A stretch of 64,000 bases of DNA, from the NCBI GenBank assembly GCA_018970255.1, contig JAGWWS010000001.1:109017-173016 (forward strand). Direction: 5' to 3'. The translations under genes and the position numbers were made by a program. This DNA comes from Verrucomicrobiota bacterium. Lineage in GTDB: Bacteria > Verrucomicrobiota > Verrucomicrobiia > Chthoniobacterales > Terrimicrobiaceae. The notes below the pieces were generated by a model. It was not told where the DNA came from and ran no database searches. It saw nothing but the letters and a program-made list of their open reading frames with translations. This document shows positions 46,499-54,904 of the stretch, in pieces; position 1 is the first letter of the stretch; each line of letters begins with the position of its first letter.

Positions 46499-47910
46499 CA
46501 GTCCGCGCCCCCCGCTGGTTGGATGTCATCCATCGATGGAACATCGACAAACACGCGCCCCTGGTCCAGCAACACCGTGCCTTTCGCCGCGACTTTCTGC
46601 CCTTTGAATTTCCCGAGCGCCCATTTGCTGAACTGCCCCTTGTTCCTGTCGAACGAAAGCATCACATCGCGGTCGGTGCCGCCCTCGAATTTCACGATAA
46701 TCCGTCCGCCCTGCTCCTCGATGACCTCGCCCGCGACGCCCTTCACCGTCACTTCCTTGCCGGCGCGGTTCGAGATGTCCTTGCGGTCCGAGAATGCGAA
46801 AGTCGTCTTCTCCGGCGTGGGCGTGGCTGCCGCCTCTTTCTTTTTTCCAATCGCGCCGCCTCCTCCTCCCCCGCCGAATTCCTTGATCAAAACAATCCCC
46901 AGCAGCGTCACGCAAAAGAGCCCCGCCAGCGCGAGGATCATGAAATTTTGGTTTTTGTAGAACGGCTCGCGCGCCGGTTCGCCCTCGCCCGCAGGCGCCT
47001 TCGGCTTCTTGCCCTTCGCGGGTTTGGATTTTTTCGAGCCTTCAAGGGGAACCCCGGAAATGGACGGCTTGCGGCTCTCGGCTTGCGCGCGCTTTTGCAA
47101 AATCTCCCGCAACTCCACCGCCGCCTCCGCGGCTGTCGCCGGGCGCTCCTCGGCATCCAAAGCAAACAGTCGCTCCACCCAGTCCACCAGCGCCTTCGGC
47201 AAATCCGGGCGCAGCGTCCCGAGCGGTTCGTGCTGGTGTTGCAAATGCGCTGCCACCACCTCCGCCACCGTGTCTCCCTGGAACGGTGTCCGGCGGGTCA
47301 ACGCCTGGTAGAAAACACAACCCATCGAATAAATATCCGTCCGGTGGTCGACCTTCTCCTTCTGCAACTGCTCGGGTGACATCGTGTAGATCGACCCCGT
47401 CAGCGCGCCGGATTGGTCCACGGTCTGCGTCTGCGCCGCCACCATTTGTTTCGCGAGACCGAAGTCCAAAATTTTCACCTGGAACCCGCCGCTCTGCAGC
47501 GCCGCGAGCATGATGTTGCTGGGCTTGATGTCGCGGTGGACGATCGACATCGCATGCGCCGCCGCCAAGCCCGAAAGGCATTGCCCGGCGAAGTCGCCGA
47601 AAAACTGCGCCGTCATCGGCTCGGTCACATCCTCGAGGTTTTGCCCCGCCACATATTCCATCACCACGAACAAATCCCCGCCCTCCTCGAGGAAGTCGTA
47701 AACCGTGACGATGTTCGGGTGTTGAAGGCTCGCCAGTTGCGTCGCCTCATTCATCGCACTCTCGCCATACGGGCTGTCGGGGTCGAACCGCACGCGCTTG
47801 ATCGCCACCCAGCGGCGCAGCGTTTGGTCATAAGCGAGATAAACAGCACCCCCACCGCCCTCGCCGACGCGCCGGTCGACCGCGTAGCGCCCCCCGCCGA
47901 TGAACCCCAT
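46498..47910 (-). CDS. Transmembrane Ser/Thr protein kinase
   Basis: The 470-residue protein starts at ATG 47910 (MGFIGGGRYAVDRRVGEGGGG), the usual spacing before a Hanks kinase; a TTG at 47964 is less likely. Kinase motifs are complete: the Gly-rich loop GEGGGGAVYLAYD, VAIKR, HRDIKPSNIM, DFGLAKQ, and SPEQ in the activation region. A basic linker, one membrane helix near residues 323-345 and a Gly-rich stretch follow. The outer part (~370-470: VTVKGVAGEVIEEQGG, then VAAKGTVLLDQGRVFVDV) resembles an OB-fold sensor. It heads the operon with the small membrane protein, YceI and Tgt. Confidence 0.9.
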   Translation of the reverse strand: MGFIGGGRYAVDRRVGEGGGGAVYLAYDQTLRRWVAIKRVRFDPDSPYGESAMNEATQLASLQHPNIVTVYDFLEEGGDLFVVMEYVAGQNLEDVTEPMTAQFFGDFAGQCLSGLAAAHAMSIVHRDIKPSNIMLAALQSGGFQVKILDFGLAKQMVAAQTQTVDQSGALTGSIYTMSPEQLQKEKVDHRTDIYSMGCVFYQALTRRTPFQGDTVAEVVAAHLQHQHEPLGTLRPDLPKALVDWVERLFALDAEERPATAAEAAVELREILQKRAQAESRKPSISGVPLEGSKKSKPAKGKKPKAPAGEGEPAREPFYKNQNFMILALAGLFCVTLLGIVLIKEFGGGGGGGAIGKKKEAAATPTPEKTTFAFSDRKDISNRAGKEVTVKGVAGEVIEEQGGRIIVKFEGGTDRDVMLSFDRNKGQFSKWALGKFKGQKVAAKGTVLLDQGRVFVDVPSMDDIQPAGGAD

Positions 47911-48030
47911 GTCGCGTTGCCCGTCCACGGTCCACGACGAGAACACAGGCGCCCGGAATTTCAAGCGTCATTCCGCAACAATTCCACTCGAACCTCGCGC
48001 ACCCGCCCGCCGGTTGGTAAAACCGCGCCG

Positions 48031-48795
48031 ATGAGCGATGCATTCCAGCGAGCCCTCGCCGGCACAATCCCGGTCCTCGGGGAAATGAAGGATGGCTTGA
48101 AACGCCCGCCCACAGCCTCGCGCACCGCCCTCGCCGCCCTTAAAAAAACCGCCGCCGCGCGCCCGGCGAAAACCGATTGGACATGGGAGTCGTTGGAAAA
48201 AGCCGTGCTCGGCTGCATGAAATGCCCGCACCTCGTCCGCTCGCGCACGCAAGTCGTTTTCGGTGTCGGCAACCGAGAAGCCGAACTCCTCTTCGTGGGC
48301 GAAGCGCCCGGCGCCGACGAGGACGCACAGGGCGAGCCATTCGTGGGTCGCGCCGGTCAATTGCTCACAAAAATCATCGAAGCCATGGGCTTCACCCGCG
48401 AGACGGTTTTCATCGCGAACGTCCTCAAGTGCCGCCCCGACATGCCCGCCGGCGAATCTGGCAACCGCAAGCCCCGCGGCGAGGAAATGGCGACCTGCCT
48501 GCCCTGGCTCCGCGAACAAATCAAACTCGTCAAACCCCGCGCCATCGTCGCCCTCGGAGCCACCGCCGCCGAAGGTCTCCTCGGCGAAACCCGCCCGATG
48601 CGAGAACTCCGCGGCTCGTGGCTGGAATTCGACGGCATCCCCGTCATGACGACCTACCACCCCGCCTACCTGTTGCGGAACCAGACCATCACGGAGAAAC
48701 GAAAAGTCTGGGAAGACATGCTCCTCGTCCTCCGCAAACTCGGGCGCGAAATCACCCCCAAGCAGGAACGCTTTTTCACACAGCCCGCCGCGTAG
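48031..48795 (+). CDS. Uracil-DNA glycosylase, family 4 type
   Basis: The 254-residue protein has a basic leader followed by the catalytic domain. [26 protein letters not shown] near residue 90 is motif A, and [11 protein letters not shown] near 212 is motif B with the catalytic-region His. Four Cys residues in CMKC (~72), NVLKC (~132) and ATCLPW (~155) would hold the [4Fe-4S] cluster of the thermophile-like family 4. It excises uracil from DNA in base-excision repair. It starts 120 bp from the divergent kinase gene and is followed 3 bp later by the acyltransferase. Confidence 0.9.
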   Translation: MSDAFQRALAGTIPVLGEMKDGLKRPPTASRTALAALKKTAAARPAKTDWTWESLEKAVLGCMKCPHLVRSRTQVVFGVGNREAELLFVGEAPGADEDAQGEPFVGRAGQLLTKIIEAMGFTRETVFIANVLKCRPDMPAGESGNRKPRGEEMATCLPWLREQIKLVKPRAIVALGATAAEGLLGETRPMRELRGSWLEFDGIPVMTTYHPAYLLRNQTITEKRKVWEDMLLVLRKLGREITPKQERFFTQPAA

Positions 48796-48798
48796 CCG

Positions 48799-49494
48799 AT
48801 GTCCGCTCGCGACGCCTTCCACAGCCTCTTCTACAAATTCATCGTCGGCTCGCTGAAGCTGCTGCTCCGCTTCGGCTCGCGGGTGCAAATGCTCCGTTGC
48901 GCCCCGTTCCCCGCCGGCGCCTGCGTGATGGTCTCGAACCACATCAGCCACTTCGACCCACCGTTCCTCAGCGGATGGCTCCCGCGCAAAATCGATTGGA
49001 TTGCCATGGTGGAACTCTTCGGCACCGCATGGTCCCGCGCCGGGTTCACCTGGCTCGATGTCATTCCCGTGGACCGCACCGGCGACGACCGTCAAGCCCT
49101 GCGCACCGCACTCAAGCGCCTCTCCGCCGGTCGCATGGTCGGAATTTTCCCCGAAGGCGGAATCCGCGATGGCGACCGCTCGATTTTGAACGGAGCCGAA
49201 ATGCGCGAAGGCGCCTTCCTGCTCGCCGCAAAGGCAAATTGCCCCGTCGTCCCCGTCGCCATCCTCGGCAGCGAGCGCCTATACAACCGCCGCAACTGGC
49301 TCCCCTGGCGCCGCGCGAAAGTTTACATCGCCACCGGCGAGCCGGTTTTTCCCACACTTGAGGGCGGACGCAAAAAACTGCGCGACGACACCGCCGCCGC
49401 GCTCGTGCGGTTGAAAAACCTTCTCGTCGAAAAGTTCCAACTCGACGACAACGACCTCCCGCATTCTCCGCAGGAGCGCATGCGCGAACCATGA
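48799..49494 (+). CDS. 1-acyl-glycerol-3-phosphate acyltransferase (PlsC-like)
   Basis: The 231-residue protein has the acyltransferase signatures: VSNHISHFDPPFL near residue 46 gives the HX4D catalytic pair, VIPVDRTGDDRQALR is motif II, IFPEGGIRDGD near 114 is the FPEG motif, and VVPVAILGSERLY is motif IV. It would acylate lysophosphatidic acid or a related lipid at the inner membrane. It is 3 bp downstream of udg and overlaps the hydrolase gene by ATGA, forming a three-gene operon of mixed function. Confidence 0.85.
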   Translation: MSARDAFHSLFYKFIVGSLKLLLRFGSRVQMLRCAPFPAGACVMVSNHISHFDPPFLSGWLPRKIDWIAMVELFGTAWSRAGFTWLDVIPVDRTGDDRQALRTALKRLSAGRMVGIFPEGGIRDGDRSILNGAEMREGAFLLAAKANCPVVPVAILGSERLYNRRNWLPWRRAKVYIATGEPVFPTLEGGRKKLRDDTAAALVRLKNLLVEKFQLDDNDLPHSPQERMREP

Positions 49495-50453
49495 TCACGC
49501 TTTTCGAAAAATCCGCCGCCTGGGTCGTTGACGGCACGATGTGCAACATGATGCACGCCGTCCAATGGCGCCGCCGCCGCGAGACCAACACCGTCGAGGA
49601 ACTCTCCGCCTACCTCGCCAAATGCGCCGAAACCGACCGCGCCGATTTTTTCAAAGCCCCCCGTCCCGCGAACACCACCCTGCGCGACAATTGGCTCGAG
49701 TGGGACTCCCCGCTCCCGACCACCCACAAGGAAAACAACCGCGTGCGCGTCCGCTTGTTTCCAGCCCGCGACAAGGACGCCCCCACCGTCCTCATCCTCC
49801 ACGCCCTCATGAGCGCGAGCGACATCGGCTACCGGCGCCTCGCCGCATGGTTCAACAACTACGGCTGGAGCGCCGCCTTCCCGCACCTGCCCTACCACTA
49901 CTCGCGCACCCCTCGCGGCACCTGGAACGGCGAACTCGCCATCACCTCGAACCTCATCCGCAACGCCGAGGGCATCCGCCAGGGCGTCGCCGAACTCCGC
50001 CAACTCATGACGCTCCTGCGCATCCGCGGCGTCCGCGAATTCGGCATCCTCGGCACGAGCTACGGCGGTTGGAACGGTGCTCTCCTCTCCTTCCTCGAAC
50101 CCGACTTCCGCTTCATCTCGCTCATCCAGCCCATCGTGAACATGGACAAGGCGGTTTGGGAAAACCCCGGCGCCGCCATGATTCGTTCGCGCCTGCGCAA
50201 ACTCGGCCACGCCCGAGGCAACACCACCGGCTTCGACCACCTCGGCTCGCCGCTCCACGGCACTCCGATTTCCTCTTCCGCCGACACCCTCATCACCGCC
50301 GGCCTGCACGACCGCATCTCACCCGTCGACGACCTCGACCGCCTCGCCAAATCCTGGACCGGCGCCCGGCTGTTGCCCGTCCGCCAAGGCCATTTCGGCT
50401 ACCGCGCCCTTCGCGAAACCGTCTCCCACATCGAAAAACTCATCGCCGCTTGA
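49491..50453 (+). CDS. Alpha/beta hydrolase family protein
   Basis: The 320-residue protein shows an alpha/beta hydrolase fold in residues ~75-320. LILHALMSASDIGYRR is the oxyanion region, FGILGTSYGGWNGALL near 182 holds the nucleophilic Ser, LITAGLHDRISPVDDL near 267 carries the acid Asp, and PVRQGHFGY near 298 supplies the His. No signal peptide is evident. Translation is coupled to the acyltransferase (ATGA), so an ester or lipid substrate is a reasonable guess, but specificity cannot be read from the sequence. Confidence 0.82.
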   Translation: MITLFEKSAAWVVDGTMCNMMHAVQWRRRRETNTVEELSAYLAKCAETDRADFFKAPRPANTTLRDNWLEWDSPLPTTHKENNRVRVRLFPARDKDAPTVLILHALMSASDIGYRRLAAWFNNYGWSAAFPHLPYHYSRTPRGTWNGELAITSNLIRNAEGIRQGVAELRQLMTLLRIRGVREFGILGTSYGGWNGALLSFLEPDFRFISLIQPIVNMDKAVWENPGAAMIRSRLRKLGHARGNTTGFDHLGSPLHGTPISSSADTLITAGLHDRISPVDDLDRLAKSWTGARLLPVRQGHFGYRALRETVSHIEKLIAA

Positions 50454-50464
50454 ATCGGCAAAAA

Positions 50465-50482
50465 CATCACATTATTGTGATG
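50465..50482. promoter_or_regulatory. Operator-like palindrome CATCACA-TTAT-TGTGATG
   Basis: This perfect 7-bp-arm palindrome ends 2 bp before the ATG of the Phd-like antitoxin. Phd-type antitoxins repress their own operons by binding such palindromes over the promoter. The local DNA is AT-rich compared with its flanks. The position strongly suggests autoregulation, but binding is inferred. Confidence 0.6.
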
Positions 50483-50484
50483 CC

Positions 50485-50739
50485 ATGAAAACCGCGACCG
50501 TCCGCGACTTGCGCTACGATTTCCCGAAACTCGAAGCCTGGCTCGAAAGCGGCGAGGAAATCCTCATCACCAAACACGCCAAACCCGTCGCCCGCATCAC
50601 CCGCGCGACAGCCTCCCGCCGCAAAAAGGCAATCCAACTCCCGGACTACAAAGCCCGCCTGGACCGCATCTGGGGCACCAAGGTTTTTTCGGAAAAGGAA
50701 GTCGAGGAAATGCGGGCATTCGAAACCGGCGAGCCGTGA
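50485..50739 (+). CDS. Phd/YefM-like antitoxin
   Basis: The 84-residue protein opens MKTATVRDLRYDFPKLEAWL, then EEILITKHAKPVARI, the beta-strand pattern of Phd/YefM antitoxins that bind DNA as dimers. The C-terminal part (YKARLDRIWGTKVFSEKEVE) is a charged helix, expected to bind the toxin. The toxin follows with a GTGA overlap, and an operator-like palindrome lies directly upstream. Confidence 0.88.
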   Translation: MKTATVRDLRYDFPKLEAWLESGEEILITKHAKPVARITRATASRRKKAIQLPDYKARLDRIWGTKVFSEKEVEEMRAFETGEP

Positions 50740-51188
50740 TTTTTTACGCCGATACCAGTTTCCTTTGCTCGATTTACCGCAAGCAGGTCCACACACCCGC
50801 AGCACTGTCCTTCCGCGAATCCATGGCGGAACCACTCCACTTCACCCGCCTCCTGGAATTTGAATTCCTCCAATCCATCCAGCTCCAAGTCTGGCTGAAT
50901 TTCAGCGACCGCAAGAAAGGCTACCCGCAATCCATCGCCGACCAAATGGTCGCCGATTGGGAATCCGATGTCGCCGCGGGCACCAACGAACTCGTCCCCT
51001 GCGACCTCGACGCCGTCCTGCGCCTCTCCGGCACCTTCGCGCGCCAGCGCACCACGAAAGGCGGTCACCGCACACTCGATATCATGCATGTCGCCACTGC
51101 CGTCCACCTCGGCGCGAAGCAATTCCTGACCTTCGACTCCCGCCAGCGCCAACTCGCCAAATACGCCGGACTCCGCATCCCGCTCTGA
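50736..51188 (+). CDS. PIN-domain toxin (VapC-like)
   Basis: The 150-residue protein starts at GTG 50736 (MIFYADTSFLCSIYRKQ), with the first PIN Asp in YADTSFL. LEFEFLQSIQ gives the conserved Glu, HRTLDIMHVATAV holds the third acidic residue, and FLTFDSRQRQLA the fourth. A four-acid PIN site is therefore intact, consistent with an RNA-cleaving toxin. Pairing of PIN toxins with Phd-type antitoxins is common. The gap to the next gene holds a family C repeat. Confidence 0.86.
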   Translation: MIFYADTSFLCSIYRKQVHTPAALSFRESMAEPLHFTRLLEFEFLQSIQLQVWLNFSDRKKGYPQSIADQMVADWESDVAAGTNELVPCDLDAVLRLSGTFARQRTTKGGHRTLDIMHVATAVHLGAKQFLTFDSRQRQLAKYAGLRIPL

Positions 51189-51219
51189 TTCCAAAAAGGT
51201 TTGTCCCCACGAATCGCCA

Positions 51220-51243
51220 GGAGGGCGCTGTTTGTCAGCGCCG
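51220..51243. repeat. Family C palindromic repeat, intact 24-bp copy
   Basis: GGAGGGCGCTG followed by TTTGTCAGCGCCG folds through GGCGCTG/CAGCGCC. It lies between converging genes (the PIN toxin and the DRTGG protein), where it may also impede transcription. The interrupted copy is at 17399-17482. Confidence 0.6.
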
Positions 51244-51274
51244 GAGCCGTCCTCGCAAACACTCCGATCCGGCT

Positions 51275-52396
51275 TTACGAACCAAAGCCCTCCCAAACAC
51301 CCCCACCCAGCCCCAACTTCTCCAGCAACCTCGGAATATCCACATGCGCCGCCACCAAATCCTTCACGCGTTGGATTTTTTCCGTATCCCCCGGCTGCAG
51401 CTTGATCCGCATCGAGTGGATCCGCTTTGCAATCGAATAACTATCCATCGGCGAAACCACCACCGGCAACCCGCTCTCCGCGAGCATCTGCATCAACTTC
51501 GGGTGCGGCACCAACCCATCCGACAAAACCAAACCCGCCAACTTCCCTCCCTCCGCCTCCGCAATCGCCGCGAGCACGATATCCTCGCGGTCGCCCGGCA
51601 CCACCAAGAGCGTCCCCGCGCCCAACCGCCCGGGCAAATTCGCCGAACTCACCGCCCCGATCACAATTTCGCCCGCCACAATCCCCGCCGGCGCCGCATT
51701 GCAATGGAACGCCCCCTGGATTTTCCCCGCCACCTGCCCCAGCGTCGGCTGCGCGAGCATCCGCTGCATCGGCAAAACCCCGAGCAACTCGATCCCCAGC
51801 CGCCTGAATCCCCGCCGCGCGAAATCCCCCACATACTCCAGCTTGTCCTCGAGAACCTTGTTCATCACCACACCGACGATCTCGACGCCCTCCAACTCGA
51901 ACAGCGCTTTGTTGAGCGCCCCCTCGTCGATCGGTCGCCCGATCCCACCCGGCGTCACCAGCAACACCTTGCTTCCCAGCAGCCGCGCCACCGTGGCATT
52001 CGACAAATCAAAAACCGCCCCCACGCCCGCATGCCCGCTGCCCTCGATGATCGTGAAATCCTTTTCCCAACACGCCCGGTCGAACGAATTGCGGATCCGC
52101 TTCGCAAGCGCATCGTGGTTCGACTCGTTGATGTAGCGCCGCGTGAAATCCGGCTCCACCGCGATCGGGCTCATGTGCTCGATCGGAATCCTCGGCTGGA
52201 ACACCGCCTCCATGAGCAGGCTGTCGTCGTCGATCCGCCGCCCGTCCACTTCCGTGAACCTCTGCCCGACGGGCTTGATGTAGCCGATGCGCCCGAGCCG
52301 CTCGCTCAACGCGGCATAGAGCCCGAGCGACATCGTCGTCTTGCCGGTGTCCTGCTCGGTGGCGGCAATGAAAAGGCGCGGCGTGACCGTGTTCAC
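51275..52396 (-). CDS. P-loop and DRTGG domain protein (N-terminal-like part of a split phosphotransacetylase)
   Basis: The 373-residue protein has a BioD-like P-loop domain (IAATEQDTGKTTMSLG near residue 10, IIEGSGHAGVGAVFDL near 122) and a DRTGG-like domain after ~residue 210 (HCNAAPAGIVAGEIVIGAVS, then TLLVVPGDREDIVLAAI). In E. coli these domains are fused in front of the PTA catalytic domain and respond to NADH and pyruvate. Here they form a separate protein, 4 bp downstream of the pta gene. A regulatory partner role is inferred from that arrangement. Confidence 0.8.
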   Translation of the reverse strand: MNTVTPRLFIAATEQDTGKTTMSLGLYAALSERLGRIGYIKPVGQRFTEVDGRRIDDDSLLMEAVFQPRIPIEHMSPIAVEPDFTRRYINESNHDALAKRIRNSFDRACWEKDFTIIEGSGHAGVGAVFDLSNATVARLLGSKVLLVTPGGIGRPIDEGALNKALFELEGVEIVGVVMNKVLEDKLEYVGDFARRGFRRLGIELLGVLPMQRMLAQPTLGQVAGKIQGAFHCNAAPAGIVAGEIVIGAVSSANLPGRLGAGTLLVVPGDREDIVLAAIAEAEGGKLAGLVLSDGLVPHPKLMQMLAESGLPVVVSPMDSYSIAKRIHSMRIKLQPGDTEKIQRVKDLVAAHVDIPRLLEKLGLGGGVWEGFGS

Positions 52397-52400
52397 CGGC

Positions 52401-53444
52401 TCAATCCACAGGCTCCTCGGCGGGATAAAGCTTCCGGTATTCGATCGCCTGCAAACCCACCAGCGCCGCCATCGCCACGATCCCCTGCGGCGTGCAGCCC
52501 CGCGGCAAATCCGCCGCCGGCTTGGTGAACCCCAAAAACATCTGCCCGTAGCTCTCGCACTCGGCGAAAAGTTGAACGAGCTTCACCGCGATGTTCCCGC
52601 TGTTGAGGTCGGGGAAAACCAAAACATTCGCGCGCCCGCCCACATGGCTCTCGCCCATCTTGATCTCGGCGAGCGCCGGGTTCAGCGCCGCATCCGCCTG
52701 CATCTCGCCGTCCACCGACATCTCGCAGCCAGCCTTCTCCGCAATGTGCCGGGCGAGTTCCACAGCCGCCGCCACCTTCTGCGTTGATGGCGTCCTCGCG
52801 CTTCCCTTCGTCGAAAAGCTCAGCATCGCCACGCGCGGACGCCGCCCGAAGACCTGCCTCGCCAGCATCCCGGTTTGCACCGCGATCGTCGCGAGTTGTT
52901 CCATCGTGGGGTCGGGCACCACGCCGGTATCGGCAAAAAACAAAACCCCGTCGTCCCCATGGTCCCGCGACTTCAATTCCACAATCGTGCAGGACGAAAT
53001 CACATCCGCGAACGGCAGCGGCTTCACCAAATGCAGGAGCGGGCGCAGCAACGCCCCGCCAGCCGCATCCACGCCGCCAACCAGCGCATCGGCGAGCCCG
53101 TATTGCACCATCATCGCCGCGAAATAATTCGGCTTCACCATGATCTCCCTGCTGTCGCGCAAACCGGTCTTGCGGTAGCGCTCGAGCCGCTCGAGCCGCC
53201 GGCAGAAGGTCGGCAATTCCTCCGATGTCTCCGGGTTCACGATCGCCACATGGTCGAGGCTGATCTTCTCGTGCAGCGCAATGTTCTCGATCACGCTCCG
53301 CCGCCCGAGCAGCACGGGAATCCCCAATTGCCTCTGGTAAAAAATCTCCGCCGCCCGTATCACCCGCGGCAGCTCCCCATCGGGAAACACAATCCTCTTG
53401 GGATGCCGCCGGACTTTTTCAAAAACCGTTTCGATGAATCCCAT
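52401..53444 (-). CDS. pta: Phosphate acetyltransferase (short form)
   Basis: The 347-residue protein is a PTA/PTB-fold enzyme interconverting acetyl-CoA and acetyl phosphate. PKRIVFPDGELPRVIRAAE near residue 15, GLADALVGGVDAAGG near 125, FADTGVVPDPTMEQLA near 165, VAMLSFSTKGSARTP near 200, VDGEMQADAALNP near 240, and NVLVFPDLNSGNIAVKLVQ near 270 are the usual conserved blocks. It lacks the regulatory front domain, which is the next gene. Start ATG 53444 overlaps the divergent folP ATG. No ackA is in this window. Confidence 0.9.
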   Translation of the reverse strand: MGFIETVFEKVRRHPKRIVFPDGELPRVIRAAEIFYQRQLGIPVLLGRRSVIENIALHEKISLDHVAIVNPETSEELPTFCRRLERLERYRKTGLRDSREIMVKPNYFAAMMVQYGLADALVGGVDAAGGALLRPLLHLVKPLPFADVISSCTIVELKSRDHGDDGVLFFADTGVVPDPTMEQLATIAVQTGMLARQVFGRRPRVAMLSFSTKGSARTPSTQKVAAAVELARHIAEKAGCEMSVDGEMQADAALNPALAEIKMGESHVGGRANVLVFPDLNSGNIAVKLVQLFAECESYGQMFLGFTKPAADLPRGCTPQGIVAMAALVGLQAIEYRKLYPAEEPVD

Positions 53445-54372
53445 GGATGCCAACGCAACCAAACTGGAGAAGTTCCCGCGCCCCGGCAAGGACAACATCG
53501 CCGCCTTCCAAGGCACGCTGCGCGCACGCGGCAGGACCATCGAATTCCCCCGCCGACCGCTCGCCATGGGAATCCTCAACATCAATGACGACTCGTTCTC
53601 CGGCGACGGTAGCCTCGACCAAACCTGGGCGCTTAAACGCGCGGCGGAAATGGTTTCGCAAGGCGCGGACATCATCGATGTCGGCGGCGAGAGCGCCCGC
53701 ACAAACCGCCCGCCCGTCACCGAAGCCGAGGAAATCCACCGTATCCTCCCCTTCCTCGAGAAATTCGGAACCGCCGTTGAAAACGCCAAACCCCGCGACC
53801 CCGCCCAACTCTTCCCCCCTCTCCTCTCCCTCAACACCTGGCGCCCCGCCGTCGCCAGCGCAGCCGCCGAAATCGGCTTCGACATCCTGAACGACATCGG
53901 CGCCCTGCCCGACGGCACCAACGCCCGCATTTGCGCCCGCACCGGAGCCGCCCTCCTCATCATGCACTCGCAAGGCTCGCCGAAAGTTCCCCACACCCAC
54001 ACCACCTACCCCGACATCCTCGCCGAACTCGAAGCCTTCTTCCGCGAAAAAACCGCCCTCGCCCTCGCCGCCGGTCTCCCCCGCGAACAAATCCTCCTCG
54101 ACCCCGGCATCGACTTCGCGAAGCAAGCCCCCGACAACCTCGCCATCTTCCGCCACCTCGACCGCATCGCCGCACTCGGCTTCCCCGTCCTGCTCCCCGT
54201 CTCCCGAAAAAGCGTCATCGGCCGCGTCCTTGGAATCGAAAACCCCGCCGACCGCGACGCCGGCACCGTTGCTTGCATCGTCGCTGGAATCCTGCGCGGC
54301 GCATCCATCCTCCGCGTCCACAACATCCCCGCCGCCTGGTCCGCCATCCGCGCCGTCGAAGCAGCGGGTTGA
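53443..54372 (+). CDS. folP: Dihydropteroate synthase
   Basis: The 309-residue product joins p-aminobenzoate to the pterin diphosphate in folate synthesis. LAMGILNINDDSFSGDG near residue 45 is the N-terminal signature (here NINDDS instead of the usual NVTPDS), GADIIDVGGESAR near 77 holds the substrate-binding Asp and Arg region, and GFDILNDIGAL, LLIMHSQGSP, LLDPGIDFAK and LPVSRKSVIG complete the TIM-barrel set. The start at ATG 53443 shares CATG with the pta start on the other strand. A later start would remove needed residues. Confidence 0.92.
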   Translation: MDANATKLEKFPRPGKDNIAAFQGTLRARGRTIEFPRRPLAMGILNINDDSFSGDGSLDQTWALKRAAEMVSQGADIIDVGGESARTNRPPVTEAEEIHRILPFLEKFGTAVENAKPRDPAQLFPPLLSLNTWRPAVASAAAEIGFDILNDIGALPDGTNARICARTGAALLIMHSQGSPKVPHTHTTYPDILAELEAFFREKTALALAAGLPREQILLDPGIDFAKQAPDNLAIFRHLDRIAALGFPVLLPVSRKSVIGRVLGIENPADRDAGTVACIVAGILRGASILRVHNIPAAWSAIRAVEAAG

Positions 54373-54420
54373 AAAACCCACCCGGCTTGCGCCACCCCCG
54401 CCCGGTGGTAATTTCCACCC

Positions 54421-54894
54421 GTGAGCAAATCCGTCGTTCCAGTCCAAATCAAAGCCCTCATCCCCACCAACGCCGGCACCGCCGTATTCCTCGGCAACGA
54501 CGAAAAAGTCTTCACCATCTACATCGACCAATCCATCGGCAACGCCATCGGCATCTACCTGAACCGCGTGGAAAAAGAGCGCCCGCTCACCCACGACCTC
54601 ATCGCCAGCATCCTCACCGCCCTCGGCGCCAAGGTCGAACGCGTCGTCATCAACGACTTCAAAAGCGGTATCTACTACGGGCGCCTCATCGTCACCGCCG
54701 AAAACGAACTCCAGCAGCGCAAAATCGTCGAAATCGACGCCCGCACCAGCGACTGCATGGCCATGGCAGCCCTCCAAAAATCCCCCATCTACGTCAACCA
54801 AACCGTCTGGGACGAAGTCGAAGACATGACCCCGCTCCTGGAGAAACTCCAGAAACCCGGGCAGGAAAACGAACCGCCAACCGAGGCCGAGTAG
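54421..54894 (+). CDS. Bifunctional nuclease family protein (DUF151)
   Basis: The 157-residue protein (GTG start) carries the DUF151 core: NAGTAVFLGNDEKVFTIYID near residue 17, GNAIGIYL, RPLTHDLIASILTALGAKVERVVINDF near 57, GIYYGRLIV, and EIDARTSDCMAMAAL near 108, where acidic residues lie in the putative active site. Family members were described as dual RNase/DNase enzymes. It follows folP by 48 bp. The acidic C-terminus is variable. Confidence 0.9.
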   Translation: MSKSVVPVQIKALIPTNAGTAVFLGNDEKVFTIYIDQSIGNAIGIYLNRVEKERPLTHDLIASILTALGAKVERVVINDFKSGIYYGRLIVTAENELQQRKIVEIDARTSDCMAMAALQKSPIYVNQTVWDEVEDMTPLLEKLQKPGQENEPPTEAE

Positions 54895-54904
54895 TTTCCG
54901 AAAT

